This document shows, piece by piece, positions 44,556-53,391 of a DNA stretch of 64,000 nt (within the stretch, counting starts at the first letter, position 1; the number at the start of each line of letters is the position of its first letter). The notes beneath the pieces were generated by a model. It searched no databases. It was not told the DNA's origin and saw only the letters and a list, made by a program, of their open reading frames with translations. Both the position numbers and the translations under genes were made by a program. Origin of the DNA: Candidatus Sulfotelmatobacter sp. (GTDB taxonomy: Bacteria; Acidobacteriota; Terriglobia; Terriglobales; Acidobacteriaceae); contig JAOAPI010000087.1 in NCBI GenBank assembly GCA_025462865.1, positions 62,001 through 126,000 on the forward strand, written 5' to 3'.

Positions 44556-44957
44556 GTGTCGATTGGCCTCCAATTTGCGTGGCTGCTCATGCTGGCGATA
44601 CCGGTAGCGTGCATTGCCTGGACGATTACTCACGAGGAAATTTTCCGCGAGCCGCGCGACTATTGCCAGCAGCAATCAAAACAGGCTGCCAGCCTGCCTC
44701 GCCGTAAATTTTTCTACCTGTTCACCTGCGAATACTGCTTCAGCCATTACGTGGCTCTGCTGTTCCTGATAATCACCCGCTTCAAACTGCTCTACTCGGA
44801 TTGGCGCGGATACCTCATCGCTCTTTTCGCTCTTGTGTGGATCGCGAACCAGTACATGAGTATCTACAACCATCTACGGCTCGACATCAAACATGAACAA
44901 GTCGAGATTCGCGCAAAGGAAAAAGAGGTCATCGCCCCAACACGCAAAGTCGCCTGA
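44556..44957 (+). CDS. Small membrane protein with CEYC motif (133 aa)
   Basis: Starts with GTG at 44556. Hydrophobic segments are FAWLLMLAIPVACIAWTI and YVALLFLIITRF, then YLIALFALVWIANQYMSIY. Between the first and second is FYLFTCEYCFSHY, in which Cys-x-x-Cys suggests a metal or redox site. The C-terminus is charged (RLDIKHEQVEIRAKEKEVI). It lies 50 bp downstream of the FNT gene on the same strand. I cannot name the family. Confidence 0.6.
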   Translation: MSIGLQFAWLLMLAIPVACIAWTITHEEIFREPRDYCQQQSKQAASLPRRKFFYLFTCEYCFSHYVALLFLIITRFKLLYSDWRGYLIALFALVWIANQYMSIYNHLRLDIKHEQVEIRAKEKEVIAPTRKVA

Positions 44958-44973
44958 GCGCTCGGTTCGCCGT

Positions 44974-46383
44974 CTAACTCGATTTGCGAGAACGAGCTCT
45001 TTCCGCTCTTCTTCTCGCCGCGGACCTTCCTATGCCGATCGCGTGTGCAATTTCGGCTGCGGCTCGTTTGCCGGTGGCGATTGCGCCATGAACAGTTCCA
45101 TTGTGGCCGGCAGTGTCTGTGGCTTCGCCAGCAAAGAAGAGGGTATTCTCGATTGGTTTAGCCAGTTCCTCTTCCATACCATCGCCGTCAACTTTTCCAT
45201 AACTATAAGCTCCGCGGGAGAATGGATCACTTTGCCAATCGTGAGAGTAGGCGTGTTGCAGCAAAGTTTCGAGTTCTTGGATGCTGACTCCCATCAGACC
45301 ATGCAAAGTCTGGATCGCTCGCTCCACAACGAATGATTTGCTCTCTCCAGAAAGCCTCGCGGCACAATGGAATGGAGCCCAACCGACCAATAGTGGAAAC
45401 TTTTTTGGCGCCATCGTCCACCAGGTCGGAAACCAGTCATCGTGCGAAAACAGAAAACTCATTCCGCCCATCGTTTTGGAATTCGCTTCGCGAGACTTGG
45501 GAAGTCTTTCCCAGAAACGTTCCTGAAAGCGCAGAGTGACGCGGATTACTTTCCCCATCGCGATATTAGAAAGCGCGTTCTGTTTCGATTCTGGCAAGTC
45601 GGGAAGAAAGCGAATTGCGCCAATTTCTTCAGTTCGCGCCTGAAGCACGCCGAGCGGAACGGTAATCAATACGCGGGCTGCTGACGAACTTGTCGCGCCA
45701 TTCGGGCCGCGCGCGTTAACTTTAACCTGGCCACGCCGCCACTGAATGCTCTGCACCATTGTGCTTTTTTGAACCGAGACACCGGCATCATTCAGTTGCT
45801 GCTGAAATATATTGATGAGATCCGCATACCCATGCTCAGCACGAAAGGAACGATCCCCTTCGATTTTTTCTTCTGCCCGCATTCCTTTCACCAGCCAATG
45901 CACCCCTACCAGCCCCGGATCGGCCGCATTGAATCCGGTGACGTAACCGAGTGCCCATCTTTTGGCTTCCTCTTGCCGGGCGCTGCTTTTTGACTTGGGA
46001 CAGCAGGTTTCCAAAAAATCGGCGAAGGACTGATCGCGCCCGCGGTCATCCATCTTTTTCAGGATTTCATCCACTTCCGAGAAAAAGTCGCAGGTGCTCA
46101 ACTGACCTTCATTCACGCACCAGTTGTCGCCATCTACTTCTGCAACTTTAATTTTCCAGCGATCAAGCAAATCCCATGTTTCAGGAGGACGTCCATGTAT
46201 GAATTCGGCGCCAAGTTCAATCGGAGATCCGCACACATCATCAATCTGCGTGAATATTCGCCCGCCGATCCGATCGCGAGCTTCCAAAATTTTGACAGCC
46301 AAACCGCCACGAGCAAGTTCGATAGCGGCCGTCATCCCGGCGGCCCCGGCGCCAATCACGATCACATCGGCATCTTCGCTCAT
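44974..46383 (-). CDS. Flavin-containing monoamine oxidase family protein
   Basis: A 469-residue FAD amine oxidoreductase. The FAD-binding GxGxxG is in VIVIGAGAAGMTAAIELARGG, and EARDRIGGRIFTQ follows. GAEFIHG is the second FAD motif. The C-terminal LFFAGEATDTAGHNGTVHGA closes the FAD site. I chose ATG 46383 over the GTG one codon earlier. There is no signal peptide, so it is cytoplasmic. The substrate (polyamine, aromatic amine or amino acid) cannot be told. The upstream spacer holds a hairpin at 46405-46439. Confidence 0.9.
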   Translation of the reverse strand: MSEDADVIVIGAGAAGMTAAIELARGGLAVKILEARDRIGGRIFTQIDDVCGSPIELGAEFIHGRPPETWDLLDRWKIKVAEVDGDNWCVNEGQLSTCDFFSEVDEILKKMDDRGRDQSFADFLETCCPKSKSSARQEEAKRWALGYVTGFNAADPGLVGVHWLVKGMRAEEKIEGDRSFRAEHGYADLINIFQQQLNDAGVSVQKSTMVQSIQWRRGQVKVNARGPNGATSSSAARVLITVPLGVLQARTEEIGAIRFLPDLPESKQNALSNIAMGKVIRVTLRFQERFWERLPKSREANSKTMGGMSFLFSHDDWFPTWWTMAPKKFPLLVGWAPFHCAARLSGESKSFVVERAIQTLHGLMGVSIQELETLLQHAYSHDWQSDPFSRGAYSYGKVDGDGMEEELAKPIENTLFFAGEATDTAGHNGTVHGAIATGKRAAAEIAHAIGIGRSAARRRAERARSRKSS

Positions 46384-46404
46384 CACAATTTATTCAAGAC
46401 AAAG

Positions 46405-46439
46405 AGCAAGCCGCTGTCCGGTCGTGACAACGGCTTGCT
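46405..46439 (-). terminator. Candidate terminator after the DUF4142 gene
   Basis: AGCAAGCCG (46405-46413) and CGGCTTGCT (46431-46439) form a perfect 9-bp stem with a 17-base loop. On the minus strand the 3' flank is CTTTGTCTTG, moderately T-rich. It lies after the gene at 46508 and before the amine oxidase start. Confidence 0.5.
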
Positions 46440-46507
46440 ATGCGAAATGGTTTCAACTCGGGTGCAGATGCTCTCTCGTTGCAACAATTCGCTCCTGAGA
46501 GGGCTTG

Positions 46508-47131
46508 CTATTTAGGACCCATCTTGTTGCTGGCTGTGCGGTTTGCCGGAGCAATCTCTTTGGCTTGACGCAGGTGATCTTTCAGCGTGGGCAGCGTTTT
46601 TGAGGCGAAGTCTTTCACGTCTGGATCCGTTCCCGAAGTGCTCTCCCGCTTGAAGTCAGCCACATCCTGAATATGGTCTTGCACCATATCCTTCATATAC
46701 GCTTTGTCGAACTGTTCCCCGCTGAGTTTTGAAAGACGGTCTTTTGTCATCTGGTCTTTGGCGCTGAGTTTATCCGGAACCGGAACTCCCTTACTGCTCG
46801 CGATGTCTTTCAATTGATCTCCGGCCTTGCTGTGATCGTCCACCATGCGTTGTCCGAACTTCTTGACTTCCTCACTGGACGCTTTCTGGGTGGCTAACTT
46901 CCCGAGTTCTACCTCGGCCATGCCGCCTTGGGCCGCCGTCCGAACAAACTTTTTGTCGGCGGCGCTTATGCCCGCAGTACGATGGCCCCCGCGCATACTG
47001 CCTTGATCTGAATTTCTGATTGCCAACGCGGGCGATGGTTTGGAGTTTGTCTGACCCTGGACGGCCAGTGGTAGAGCGGCAAAAGCCACCGCAAAAGCGA
47101 TGCGCCCAACGAAAATATTAAGGGTGTGCAT
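46508..47131 (-). CDS. Secreted DUF4142 protein
   Basis: A 207-residue exported protein. I chose ATG 47131 because GGGAGGAG precedes it; the signal peptide is MHTLNIFVGRIAFAVAFAALPLAVQG. The mature part is a four-helix DUF4142 (ferritin-like) domain with DKKFVRTAAQGGMAEVELGK, SEEVKKFGQRMVDDHSKAGDQL, AYMKDMVQDHIQDVADFKRE and DPDVKDFASKTLPTLKDHLRQA. Members are envelope proteins found with stress genes; biochemical function is unknown. Confidence 0.9.
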   Translation of the reverse strand: MHTLNIFVGRIAFAVAFAALPLAVQGQTNSKPSPALAIRNSDQGSMRGGHRTAGISAADKKFVRTAAQGGMAEVELGKLATQKASSEEVKKFGQRMVDDHSKAGDQLKDIASSKGVPVPDKLSAKDQMTKDRLSKLSGEQFDKAYMKDMVQDHIQDVADFKRESTSGTDPDVKDFASKTLPTLKDHLRQAKEIAPANRTASNKMGPK

Positions 47132-47242
47132 GATTATTTCTCCTCCCTTCGTGAATATTACGCGGCGGAAATCCAGGCAATCGGCCAAAAGCCCTAGGAA
47201 TGTAACTGCAATCCCCTAAAGCCGGCGGACTTATAGTTGAGG

Positions 47243-47722
47243 TTACCGGGGTGCCAGCTTGTGTGATTTCAAATACGCCACCACAGATTCGGCATCCTGG
47301 CGGCTCATGCGGAATTGTGGCATTGGAGGACGCAGGTACTTTCCATCGCGCCAGATTCCTGTCATCAGCAGCTTGACCATTTCCGCGTCTGTTCCTGGGG
47401 GATTTCCAGCGAGGCGCGGAGCCTGCAGCGGCCAATCTTCCGACGGCTGTGCCGGCTTCAGCCATACTGGGGCGCCAGCCAGCCATTGAGCGTCATTGGG
47501 ACCATTGGCGGCGTCGCGTGGCGTGTGGCATTGTCCGCACATCGCAACACCCTCGACAATGTATTTCCCGCGACTCGCATTCCCAGTTGTTGATTTTTGC
47601 GCAGACCTCTCGGTTCTTGTTGTGTGCGCGGTTTGCGAAAAAGCGAAGCCGCTCACGCCGAGAGAAATCAATGCGACACGGGTGATACATCTGCGAATCG
47701 TCACAGCGCTTGTATGGTTCAT
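47243..47722 (-). CDS. Secreted monohaem cytochrome c
   Basis: A 159-residue protein from ATG 47722, chosen because AAGGTG lies 7 bases before it; the next upstream ATG (47737) has none. A hydrophobic N-terminal segment (ALISLGVSGFAFS) exports it. The haem motif is CGQCH in VAMCGQCHTPRD, and the axial Met is likely in PPMPQFRM. The C-terminal DAESVVAYLKSHK is the usual last helix. It is most like cytochrome subunits of periplasmic dehydrogenases. No partner enzyme is adjacent. Confidence 0.88.
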   Translation of the reverse strand: MNHTSAVTIRRCITRVALISLGVSGFAFSQTAHTTRTERSAQKSTTGNASRGKYIVEGVAMCGQCHTPRDAANGPNDAQWLAGAPVWLKPAQPSEDWPLQAPRLAGNPPGTDAEMVKLLMTGIWRDGKYLRPPMPQFRMSRQDAESVVAYLKSHKLAPR

Positions 47723-47961
47723 GTTTTGCACCTTCATTGGTTGAAAATCGTCTCCTGGAAGGTTGGCAAATTGTTGACCGTTTCACCACTTCATATTCAC
47801 CAGTAGCGTCTATTGCGATCGATGCCATGGCTATGTCGCGGGCAAAAAGCGTAGGTGCGCTGGCGCACCAACAAGTTCGCCCCATACCTGTTAGACTTCT
47901 TTTGTCTCTTCTAGCATCCATCCGCCGTACCCTTAACTGGAGACGGTCCTTGCGAAATCAG

Positions 47962-47976
47962 ACAGCGATTCGCTGT
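47962..47976. promoter_or_regulatory. Perfect 15-bp palindrome ahead of the Crp/Fnr gene
   Basis: ACAGCGA-T-TCGCTGT is a perfect inverted repeat with one central base, ending 2 bp before the AAGGAG ribosome binding site of the Crp/Fnr-type gene (ATG 47991). It could be an autoregulatory operator or, in mRNA, a small hairpin near the ribosome binding site. It does not match the canonical TGTGA-N6-TCACA Crp site. Confidence 0.5.
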
Positions 47977-47990
47977 GCAAGGAGCCGTTC

Positions 47991-48746
47991 ATGGTCCCCT
48001 CTAATACTCGTGTATCCAGATCTGCCCCGCTGATTGAAGGAAATCCTGTCAGGAACGAACTTCTGCTGGGTCTGCCCGCCCAGGAATGCGATTCCATATT
48101 CTCCCAGCTCACATTCGTTCAGCTACGGACTCACGATGTCCTTCAGGATTCGGAAGAGCCCATCAAATACGCATATTTTGTCGACAGTGGAATGGTCTCG
48201 ATCCTCAGCGTGATGCGGGACGGAAAAAGCGTAGAAGTTGGACTTACCGGCAAGGAAGGATGCACCGCTTTACAGCTGGTGGCCGGGTTTAAGACTAGCG
48301 ACACCCGAGCCCTGGTTCAGATTGCGGGCACCGCGTTCCGGGTCAACAGCCCAACTCTCGTTAGAGTGTTGCGGGAATGTCCGGCCTTGGCGCGGCGGAT
48401 GCAGCAGTATGCGCTTTTCCTGGCCATGCAGGGCTCACAGGTTGCCGCCTGCAACCGGCTGCATGAGGTGGACGAACGCCTGGCCCGGTGGCTACTGATG
48501 AGCCAGGATCGCATCGGAATCGATGGCGGTGTCGTTCCATTGACTCACGAGTTTCTGGCACACATGCTGGGAACCCGCCGTTCCAGCGTGACAGTCGCCG
48601 CCGGGCTCCTCGCCAAAGCGGGACTGATTACTTACACCCGCGGGCACGTCAAGATCGAAAATCGCGCTCGCCTTGAAGACGCTGCGTGCGAATGCTACGA
48701 CCTCATCGTCAAACACACCGACAGGTGGAAAAAAGAGTCCGCCTAG
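47991..48746 (+). CDS. Crp/Fnr family transcriptional regulator
   Basis: A 251-residue regulator. The N-terminal cNMP-binding fold (about 25-140) has YAYFVDSGMVSILSVMRDGKSVEVGLTGKEGC. The phosphate-binding cassette is atypical for cAMP binding (no RExxGE-like ES/T motif). No Cys cluster for Fe-S is visible, so it is not an Fnr-type oxygen sensor. A winged helix follows (LTHEFLAHMLGTRRSSVTVAAGLLAKAGLI). AAGGAG precedes the ATG. Target genes are unknown; nearby cytochrome, DUF4142 and Kai genes are candidates. Confidence 0.9.
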   Translation: MVPSNTRVSRSAPLIEGNPVRNELLLGLPAQECDSIFSQLTFVQLRTHDVLQDSEEPIKYAYFVDSGMVSILSVMRDGKSVEVGLTGKEGCTALQLVAGFKTSDTRALVQIAGTAFRVNSPTLVRVLRECPALARRMQQYALFLAMQGSQVAACNRLHEVDERLARWLLMSQDRIGIDGGVVPLTHEFLAHMLGTRRSSVTVAAGLLAKAGLITYTRGHVKIENRARLEDAACECYDLIVKHTDRWKKESA

Positions 48747-48860
48747 TCGTTTGTGCGCTAGCGGACAAAATTTTGTTTCCCAGCGGGCAGACTATCTGCG
48801 CCCATACTCCTAGCATTGTATTCAGAATCCTCTCCGCCATTTCTGTTGAAAGAGGAAGCA

Positions 48861-49097
48861 ATGCGCAACTCAGACATTGAGCGGAACAGTGAACTTGTCG
48901 AATCGCTGAAGCAGTTTTTTAACGCTCAAAGCACGGCTGCTCCCAGGACGAGCCTCTGCGCCAAGTGCGGTTCCATCCTTCGCTACCTTCCCACGCAGTT
49001 TTGGCTGGAGGGAGACGAGAAGGGCTGGAATATTCGGTTGCCCTACTGCCCTGACTGCCATCCTCTTCCTGTGACCAAGGAAACTTTTGTCGCTTAA
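48861..49097 (+). CDS. Small zinc-ribbon-like protein (78 aa)
   Basis: The start at ATG 48861 follows AAAGAGGAAG. Two Cys pairs, CAKC (residues about 33-36) and CPDC (about 63-66), frame a zinc-ribbon-like core (SLCAKCGSILRYLPTQFW and LPYCPDCHPLP). The N-terminus is helical (ELVESLKQFFNAQ). It may be a small nucleic-acid- or protein-binding protein. Unrecognised, but the Cys pattern supports it being real. Confidence 0.65.
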   Translation: MRNSDIERNSELVESLKQFFNAQSTAAPRTSLCAKCGSILRYLPTQFWLEGDEKGWNIRLPYCPDCHPLPVTKETFVA

Positions 49098-49142
49098 TAG
49101 GGTTCGCTTAATCGACGTGAGACCTGGAGTGACTCTTCCGTT

Positions 49143-49373
49143 ATGAATGCAGATTACGACTGGCAACGGCCCTACGTTTCCGCCGTGCTTGAGACTGATC
49201 GCTCGAAGCTGATGCGGCGCGTTGAGGACGCGCACGCCGCAATCACCGCGCGGATTCGCGAGATGAGCATGGATCACATGGGTACGCCCGAGGAACGAAT
49301 GGCAATTGAGTTCGCGCTCAGCGGACTAAAAATATTGAGGCAGGATGCACAGCAATCTAAGCAGCATTCTTAA
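49143..49373 (+). CDS. Small helical protein, paralogue of the 30784 gene
   Basis: A 76-residue soluble protein. DWQRPYVSAVLETDRSKLMR and VEDAHAAITARIREM align with the 88-residue protein at 30784. It runs convergently with the response-regulator gene, overlapping its stop by 17 bp. Its placement beside the Kai/two-component operon and the other copy beside the 27-31 kb group hints at a shared stress role, but nothing more is known. Confidence 0.72.
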   Translation: MNADYDWQRPYVSAVLETDRSKLMRRVEDAHAAITARIREMSMDHMGTPEERMAIEFALSGLKILRQDAQQSKQHS

Positions 49374-49734
49374 GCAGCATCTGCAAATCATTAATGAGGG
49401 CCGGCGGACTTGATTTCGTGGCCACCCGGCTTACCCCCGCCGCCAAGGCTTCTTCCGCCAGATTTGAAGCTGCGAATGACGTATACATCAGGATTGGGGT
49501 CTTCGGCATCATCGCGCGGAGTATGCGCGCCGCCTCCAAACCGTTCATGACCGGCATGGAAAGGTCGAGTACGATCAAATCGGGTTTTAGTCGCTCCGCT
49601 TGATCAATCGCTTCGCGTCCGTTTTCCGCTTCCCCGCATACTTGAATATTCTGCTGAGATTCGAGCACGCGCGTGACTGCGCGTCTCATTGCGACATGGT
49701 CGTCGACGATCAACACGCGCTTTTGAACTCCCAT
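49357..49734 (-). CDS. Single-domain response regulator
   Basis: A 125-residue receiver domain without output domain. The acidic pair is Asp11/Asp12 (VLIVDDH), and the phospho-acceptor Asp57 is in LIVLDLSMPVMNG. The switch Thr85 and the conserved Lys107 (VATKSS) are also present. It is 133 bp downstream of the histidine kinase on the same strand. As a stand-alone receiver it must act through a partner protein. It is the last gene of the Kai-linked run. Confidence 0.92.
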   Translation of the reverse strand: MGVQKRVLIVDDHVAMRRAVTRVLESQQNIQVCGEAENGREAIDQAERLKPDLIVLDLSMPVMNGLEAARILRAMMPKTPILMYTSFAASNLAEEALAAGVSRVATKSSPPALINDLQMLLKNAA

Positions 49735-49867
49735 TGCACACCTGGTGCAACTGTCTGCTCTTATGCTAAAAGCAGCAATCGGGTGAAAGGGGTAGCCCTC
49801 ATCCGTGAAGCCTGAGTTCCGGAGTATCAGCTGTAGATAGTTGCAGATACAGCACTGGTTGCGGCAG

Positions 49868-51010
49868 TTACGTCAGTTCGAAAACTGCGCTCACCAGAGT
49901 TCCGGTTTGGTCGGAATGTATTTCCAATGTGCCGCCAAGTTGCCTGACCCGTTCCCGCATGCCGTTAAACCCAAGACCTGATCGAGTGAGCTCCCGTTGT
50001 TTTTCTTCGGGTATTCCCTTCCCATTGTCCTGAATCTCAACCGTGATCTTATTGTCTTCTTTACGGAGACGAATCGAAGCGGCAGCACTTCCCGAATGAC
50101 GGTGAATATTGGTTAAACATTCCTGGACGATGCGGAAAATGGCGATCTCCATTTCAGCCGGCAGTCGCCCGAAATGAGTGGGAATTTCCAGACCCACCTT
50201 GATCTTGCTGCGTTCCGAGAAGCCATCTACGTACCACCGCAAAGCAGAAGTAAGACCCGCCAGATCGAGCAGGGGCGGATGAAGCAAATGGGAAATCGTG
50301 CGGATCTCGCTGGAAACCTGATCGACCAGTGCGACATTGTCAGATAGCGCCCGGGTCGCCTCTGCGTCCAGAAGATGAGTCTGTGCCTGAACAATGCCAT
50401 TGTTCATACTGATCGCAGCCAGCAATTGCCCGACGCTGTCATGCAGTTCGCGGGCGATGCGCTTGCGTTCTTCGTCCTGCATGTTCTGCAGACGCGAGGC
50501 AAATTCAGACTGCTGTTTCCGCACCGTCAGATCAGTGACCAGAACGCCGGTTGCTGACTTATCCCTCGACAATACGCTGAAAGAAAAATTGGCGGGAATT
50601 AAAATGCCGTCGGCAAGACGCAAACGCATTTCGCCTTCACTCGAACCAATCTGGGCGTCGCGCAACAATTTTTGGCATGCGGACTGGTCCGGTGGAGCAA
50701 TAAGATCCTGCAAGAGTCGGCCGATTACTGCCTGCCGCGACGTACCCAATAGTTCGGCCAGGCTTAGATTGCAGTAAACGACGCATCCGCGGCCGTCGAG
50801 CATAGCGGCGCCTTGCTGCATTCTCTCAACCAGGGCGCTATAGGGAAGATCGGAACCCTCCAGCGTATAGACCCGGTGACCCTCCGCTTCCTGCACTACG
50901 AATGCATCGACTGTCCCCTGGCGGATGGCATGGAGTGTCTGCTCGGCCTCTTCCATGAGTCGCATGCTTTTCTCCTGTAGGTCGCTTTTCATCTTAGCTT
51001 TTTCCCGCAA
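49868..51010 (-). CDS. PAS-domain sensor histidine kinase (HisKA_3 type)
   Basis: A 380-residue cytoplasmic kinase with no membrane segments. The order is an N-terminal helix (LHAIRQGTVDAFVVQ), then a PAS domain about 55-165 (YSALVERMQQGAAMLDGRGCVVYC and GVLVTDLTVRK). A HisKA_3 dimerisation domain with phospho-acceptor His190 follows (ERKRIARELHDSVGQ), then a HATPase (ECLTNIHRHSG, VEIQDNGKGIPEE). The TTG start at 51010 has AGGAG 6 bp before it; ATG 50992 is the alternative. It begins 47 bp after kaiB on the same strand, and the response regulator follows. Confidence 0.93.
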   Translation of the reverse strand: MREKAKMKSDLQEKSMRLMEEAEQTLHAIRQGTVDAFVVQEAEGHRVYTLEGSDLPYSALVERMQQGAAMLDGRGCVVYCNLSLAELLGTSRQAVIGRLLQDLIAPPDQSACQKLLRDAQIGSSEGEMRLRLADGILIPANFSFSVLSRDKSATGVLVTDLTVRKQQSEFASRLQNMQDEERKRIARELHDSVGQLLAAISMNNGIVQAQTHLLDAEATRALSDNVALVDQVSSEIRTISHLLHPPLLDLAGLTSALRWYVDGFSERSKIKVGLEIPTHFGRLPAEMEIAIFRIVQECLTNIHRHSGSAAASIRLRKEDNKITVEIQDNGKGIPEEKQRELTRSGLGFNGMRERVRQLGGTLEIHSDQTGTLVSAVFELT

Positions 51011-51057
51011 CTGATTCTCCTAGTGATAGCCCGGGAAAAACTCCCAAATGCATTTCG

Positions 51058-51417
51058 TTATTCCGACGACGCGGGACGCAATTGTAATCCGACCAAAGCA
51101 CGTTCCGTATCGCGAAGATCACCCACAATTTTGCGCAGCGGTTGAGGTAGTTTCCGCACCAGCGTAGGAATAGCAAGAATTTGATCGCCCGCCGCCAACT
51201 GAGGATGTTTCACTAGATCTACTACCTCAATATTGTACCGCCCTTGTAAATTCTCTTCACAAATCTTTTTGAGGTTGGCGAAGGCGGCGACAGACCGGGG
51301 AGTCTGGCCCGCGATGTACAAGCGAAGTTCCCATACCTCGCTCGGCTGGGCTCCGCTGTCGGCAATTTCCTGCAGACTGTGCGGCTGCGACTCCGCACTT
51401 TTGGCTGGTTTTTTCAT
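51058..51417 (-). CDS. kaiB: Circadian clock-type protein KaiB
   Basis: A KaiB-family thioredoxin-like protein of 119 residues. [72 protein letters not shown], read in pieces, is the complete KaiB fold, with the conserved PQLA and IPTLVRKLP. It would bind the CI ring of KaiC. The ATG at 51417 overlaps the kaiC stop by one base (TGATG). The N-terminal 28 residues are an extension absent from cyanobacterial KaiB. No kaiA is in the window. Confidence 0.95.
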   Translation of the reverse strand: MKKPAKSAESQPHSLQEIADSGAQPSEVWELRLYIAGQTPRSVAAFANLKKICEENLQGRYNIEVVDLVKHPQLAAGDQILAIPTLVRKLPQPLRKIVGDLRDTERALVGLQLRPASSE

Positions 51418-53171
51418 CAATTCCTCTTTCTGGAACGGGTAATCCCATCGTCGGTATCGGCTTTGCGGCTCCGGGCCATGACGGCGCGATTCTCCTCGAC
51501 GCTTTTTTCCCGCGCCACCTCTAACTTTCCGGAGCTTGCAGCTTCCTCTTCCTCGATCTCAAACTCTTTGCGCATAGATACAATCCTGGCTTCCAGCGCT
51601 TCGCGCTTGCGTTCACGGTCGCGCTCTCGAAGGTCCGCCTCTTGTTTGCGTACCATGGCGGCGGCCTTTTCGCGCGCCTCCTGTGACAGACGCGATGACC
51701 CCGTCAGCACACCATCTGGACCCACATACACATCAAGCAAATCCACTCCCTGCGGGGTAAGAAGGAACTCGCGCAACTGGTTCGAATGCGCCATGCCTCG
51801 CGACTTGAGGACGTACAAGGCCCGGTTCCGCTCTCCGCCCAGTTCAATGTCGCGCATGAAAAGCCAGGTATCGACGATGGATGAGATCTCAACGTCGGTC
51901 CGCTCCAGCGCCTCTCCTCCAGAGGTGAGGTTGGTCAGAAACGCGGTAATTCCCCGTTGCTTCAGGAAGTCAATCAGCCGGATCAACATGATATGTGCGT
52001 CGCGTCCGGTCCCAGCCTGTACAAGGCTGCCAACGGGATCGAGCACCACTACCTGCGGGTCGAATTCGTTGACGATCTTGTGAATGATTGCCAGGTGCAT
52101 CTCCAACCCATAAAACATGGCGCGGCTGGAATGGAACTTGAGAAGACCTTTTTTGCTCCACTGCTCGAGGTTCAAGCCAATGGAGCGCATGTTGCGAATG
52201 AGCTGTCCGGGCGATTCTTCGAACGAAAAATAGAGGCAACGCTCTCCGCGCCGGCATGCGGCATCGACAAAGTGAGCGGAGAGGCTGGTCTTACCAGTTC
52301 CTGCAGTGCCCGAAACCAGAATTGTTGTGCCCCGATAGAATCCTTCTCCGCCAAGCATCGTATCCAGCCGCGGAACACCACTGGAGACTCGTTCTTCACT
52401 CACCTCATGCTGCAGCCCAAGAGATGTGACGGGGAGGACGCTGAAGCCGCCTTCGTCAATCAGAAATGGATATTCGTTAGTGCCGTGAGCCGTTCCGCGG
52501 TATTTAACAATACGCAGACGGCGGGTGGAAACCTGATCAATTACGCGGTGATCCAGCAGAATCACGCAATCGGATACATATTCCTCCAACCCGTGGCGGG
52601 TTAGAGCGCCTTCGCCGCGCTCCGCGGTAATGACGGCGCTTACGCCCCTGTCCTTCAGCCAGCGAAATAGACGCCGCAATTCCGCGCGCAGAATGCCCTC
52701 ATTCTGCAATCCGGCGAAAAGATTTTCGATAGTATCCAGCACAACGCGTTTCGCACCGATGGAGTCGATGGCGGCGCCCAGCCGTATGAAAAGGCCTTCC
52801 AGATCGTAGTCGCCGGTTTCGTCAATTTCGCTGCGTTCAATACGAACATAATCAACGGCAATCTTCTTTTGGGCCGCCAGTTCATCGAGATCAAATCCGA
52901 GGGACCGAACGTTCTGAGCGAGTTCGGCGGCAGTCTCCTCAAATGCCATGAAGACGCCTGGCTCGTCGTACTTCATGGCTCCACTCACCAAAAACTCCAT
53001 GGAGAGCAGAGTCTTGCCAGCCCCCGCGCTACCGCATATGAGTGTCGGACGACCGCGTGGAAATCCGCCTCCGGTTATCTCATCGAGACCTTGAATGCCC
53101 GTCGGTGCCTTGGGCAAACTTGTAACGGAAGTATTTTTTTTTGCCAGGGCTTTGGGTGTGGCAGCTTTCAC
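51417..53171 (-). CDS. kaiC: Circadian clock-type ATPase KaiC with C-terminal coiled-coil tail
   Basis: A 584-residue double-RecA-domain KaiC. CI Walker A is GSAGAGKT (47-54), with catalytic Glu78/Glu79 (FEET). CII Walker A is GTAGTGKT (288-295), with Glu318/Glu319. The phosphorylation region aligned with cyanobacterial T426-S431-T432 reads T425, S430, S431 in [13 protein letters not shown], so both sites are phosphorylatable but the Ser-Thr pair is Ser-Ser. Residues about 500-584 are a charged coiled coil ([15 protein letters not shown]) not present in cyanobacterial KaiC (519 aa). It is first in the kaiC-kaiB-kinase-regulator operon and starts with GTG. Confidence 0.95.
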   Translation of the reverse strand: MKAATPKALAKKNTSVTSLPKAPTGIQGLDEITGGGFPRGRPTLICGSAGAGKTLLSMEFLVSGAMKYDEPGVFMAFEETAAELAQNVRSLGFDLDELAAQKKIAVDYVRIERSEIDETGDYDLEGLFIRLGAAIDSIGAKRVVLDTIENLFAGLQNEGILRAELRRLFRWLKDRGVSAVITAERGEGALTRHGLEEYVSDCVILLDHRVIDQVSTRRLRIVKYRGTAHGTNEYPFLIDEGGFSVLPVTSLGLQHEVSEERVSSGVPRLDTMLGGEGFYRGTTILVSGTAGTGKTSLSAHFVDAACRRGERCLYFSFEESPGQLIRNMRSIGLNLEQWSKKGLLKFHSSRAMFYGLEMHLAIIHKIVNEFDPQVVVLDPVGSLVQAGTGRDAHIMLIRLIDFLKQRGITAFLTNLTSGGEALERTDVEISSIVDTWLFMRDIELGGERNRALYVLKSRGMAHSNQLREFLLTPQGVDLLDVYVGPDGVLTGSSRLSQEAREKAAAMVRKQEADLRERDRERKREALEARIVSMRKEFEIEEEEAASSGKLEVAREKSVEENRAVMARSRKADTDDGITRSRKRN

Positions 53172-53391
53172 TGGATGGCTCGCGTAACAATTAGGGCAAT
53201 TAAGAAGGTACGAGCATACCGACTGCCGCTGTCCGCCGTCAATCGGGCCTTCTGCAGGCCTAAACCGAGCGAATTTGTGCTTAGTTTAGCGTCTACCCTT
53301 CAGCCGAAATCGACATCTAATGAAGCTATCTGGACGTTCGCGCGCCCTTCGAATCGTTGGAAACGGATGATGCAGCAGCAAGGAGCATTCG

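Noticed and set aside
47710-48033. A 107-codon frame upstream of the Crp/Fnr gene
   Set aside because: It overlaps two annotated genes in other frames and lacks a ribosome binding site and a recognisable sequence.
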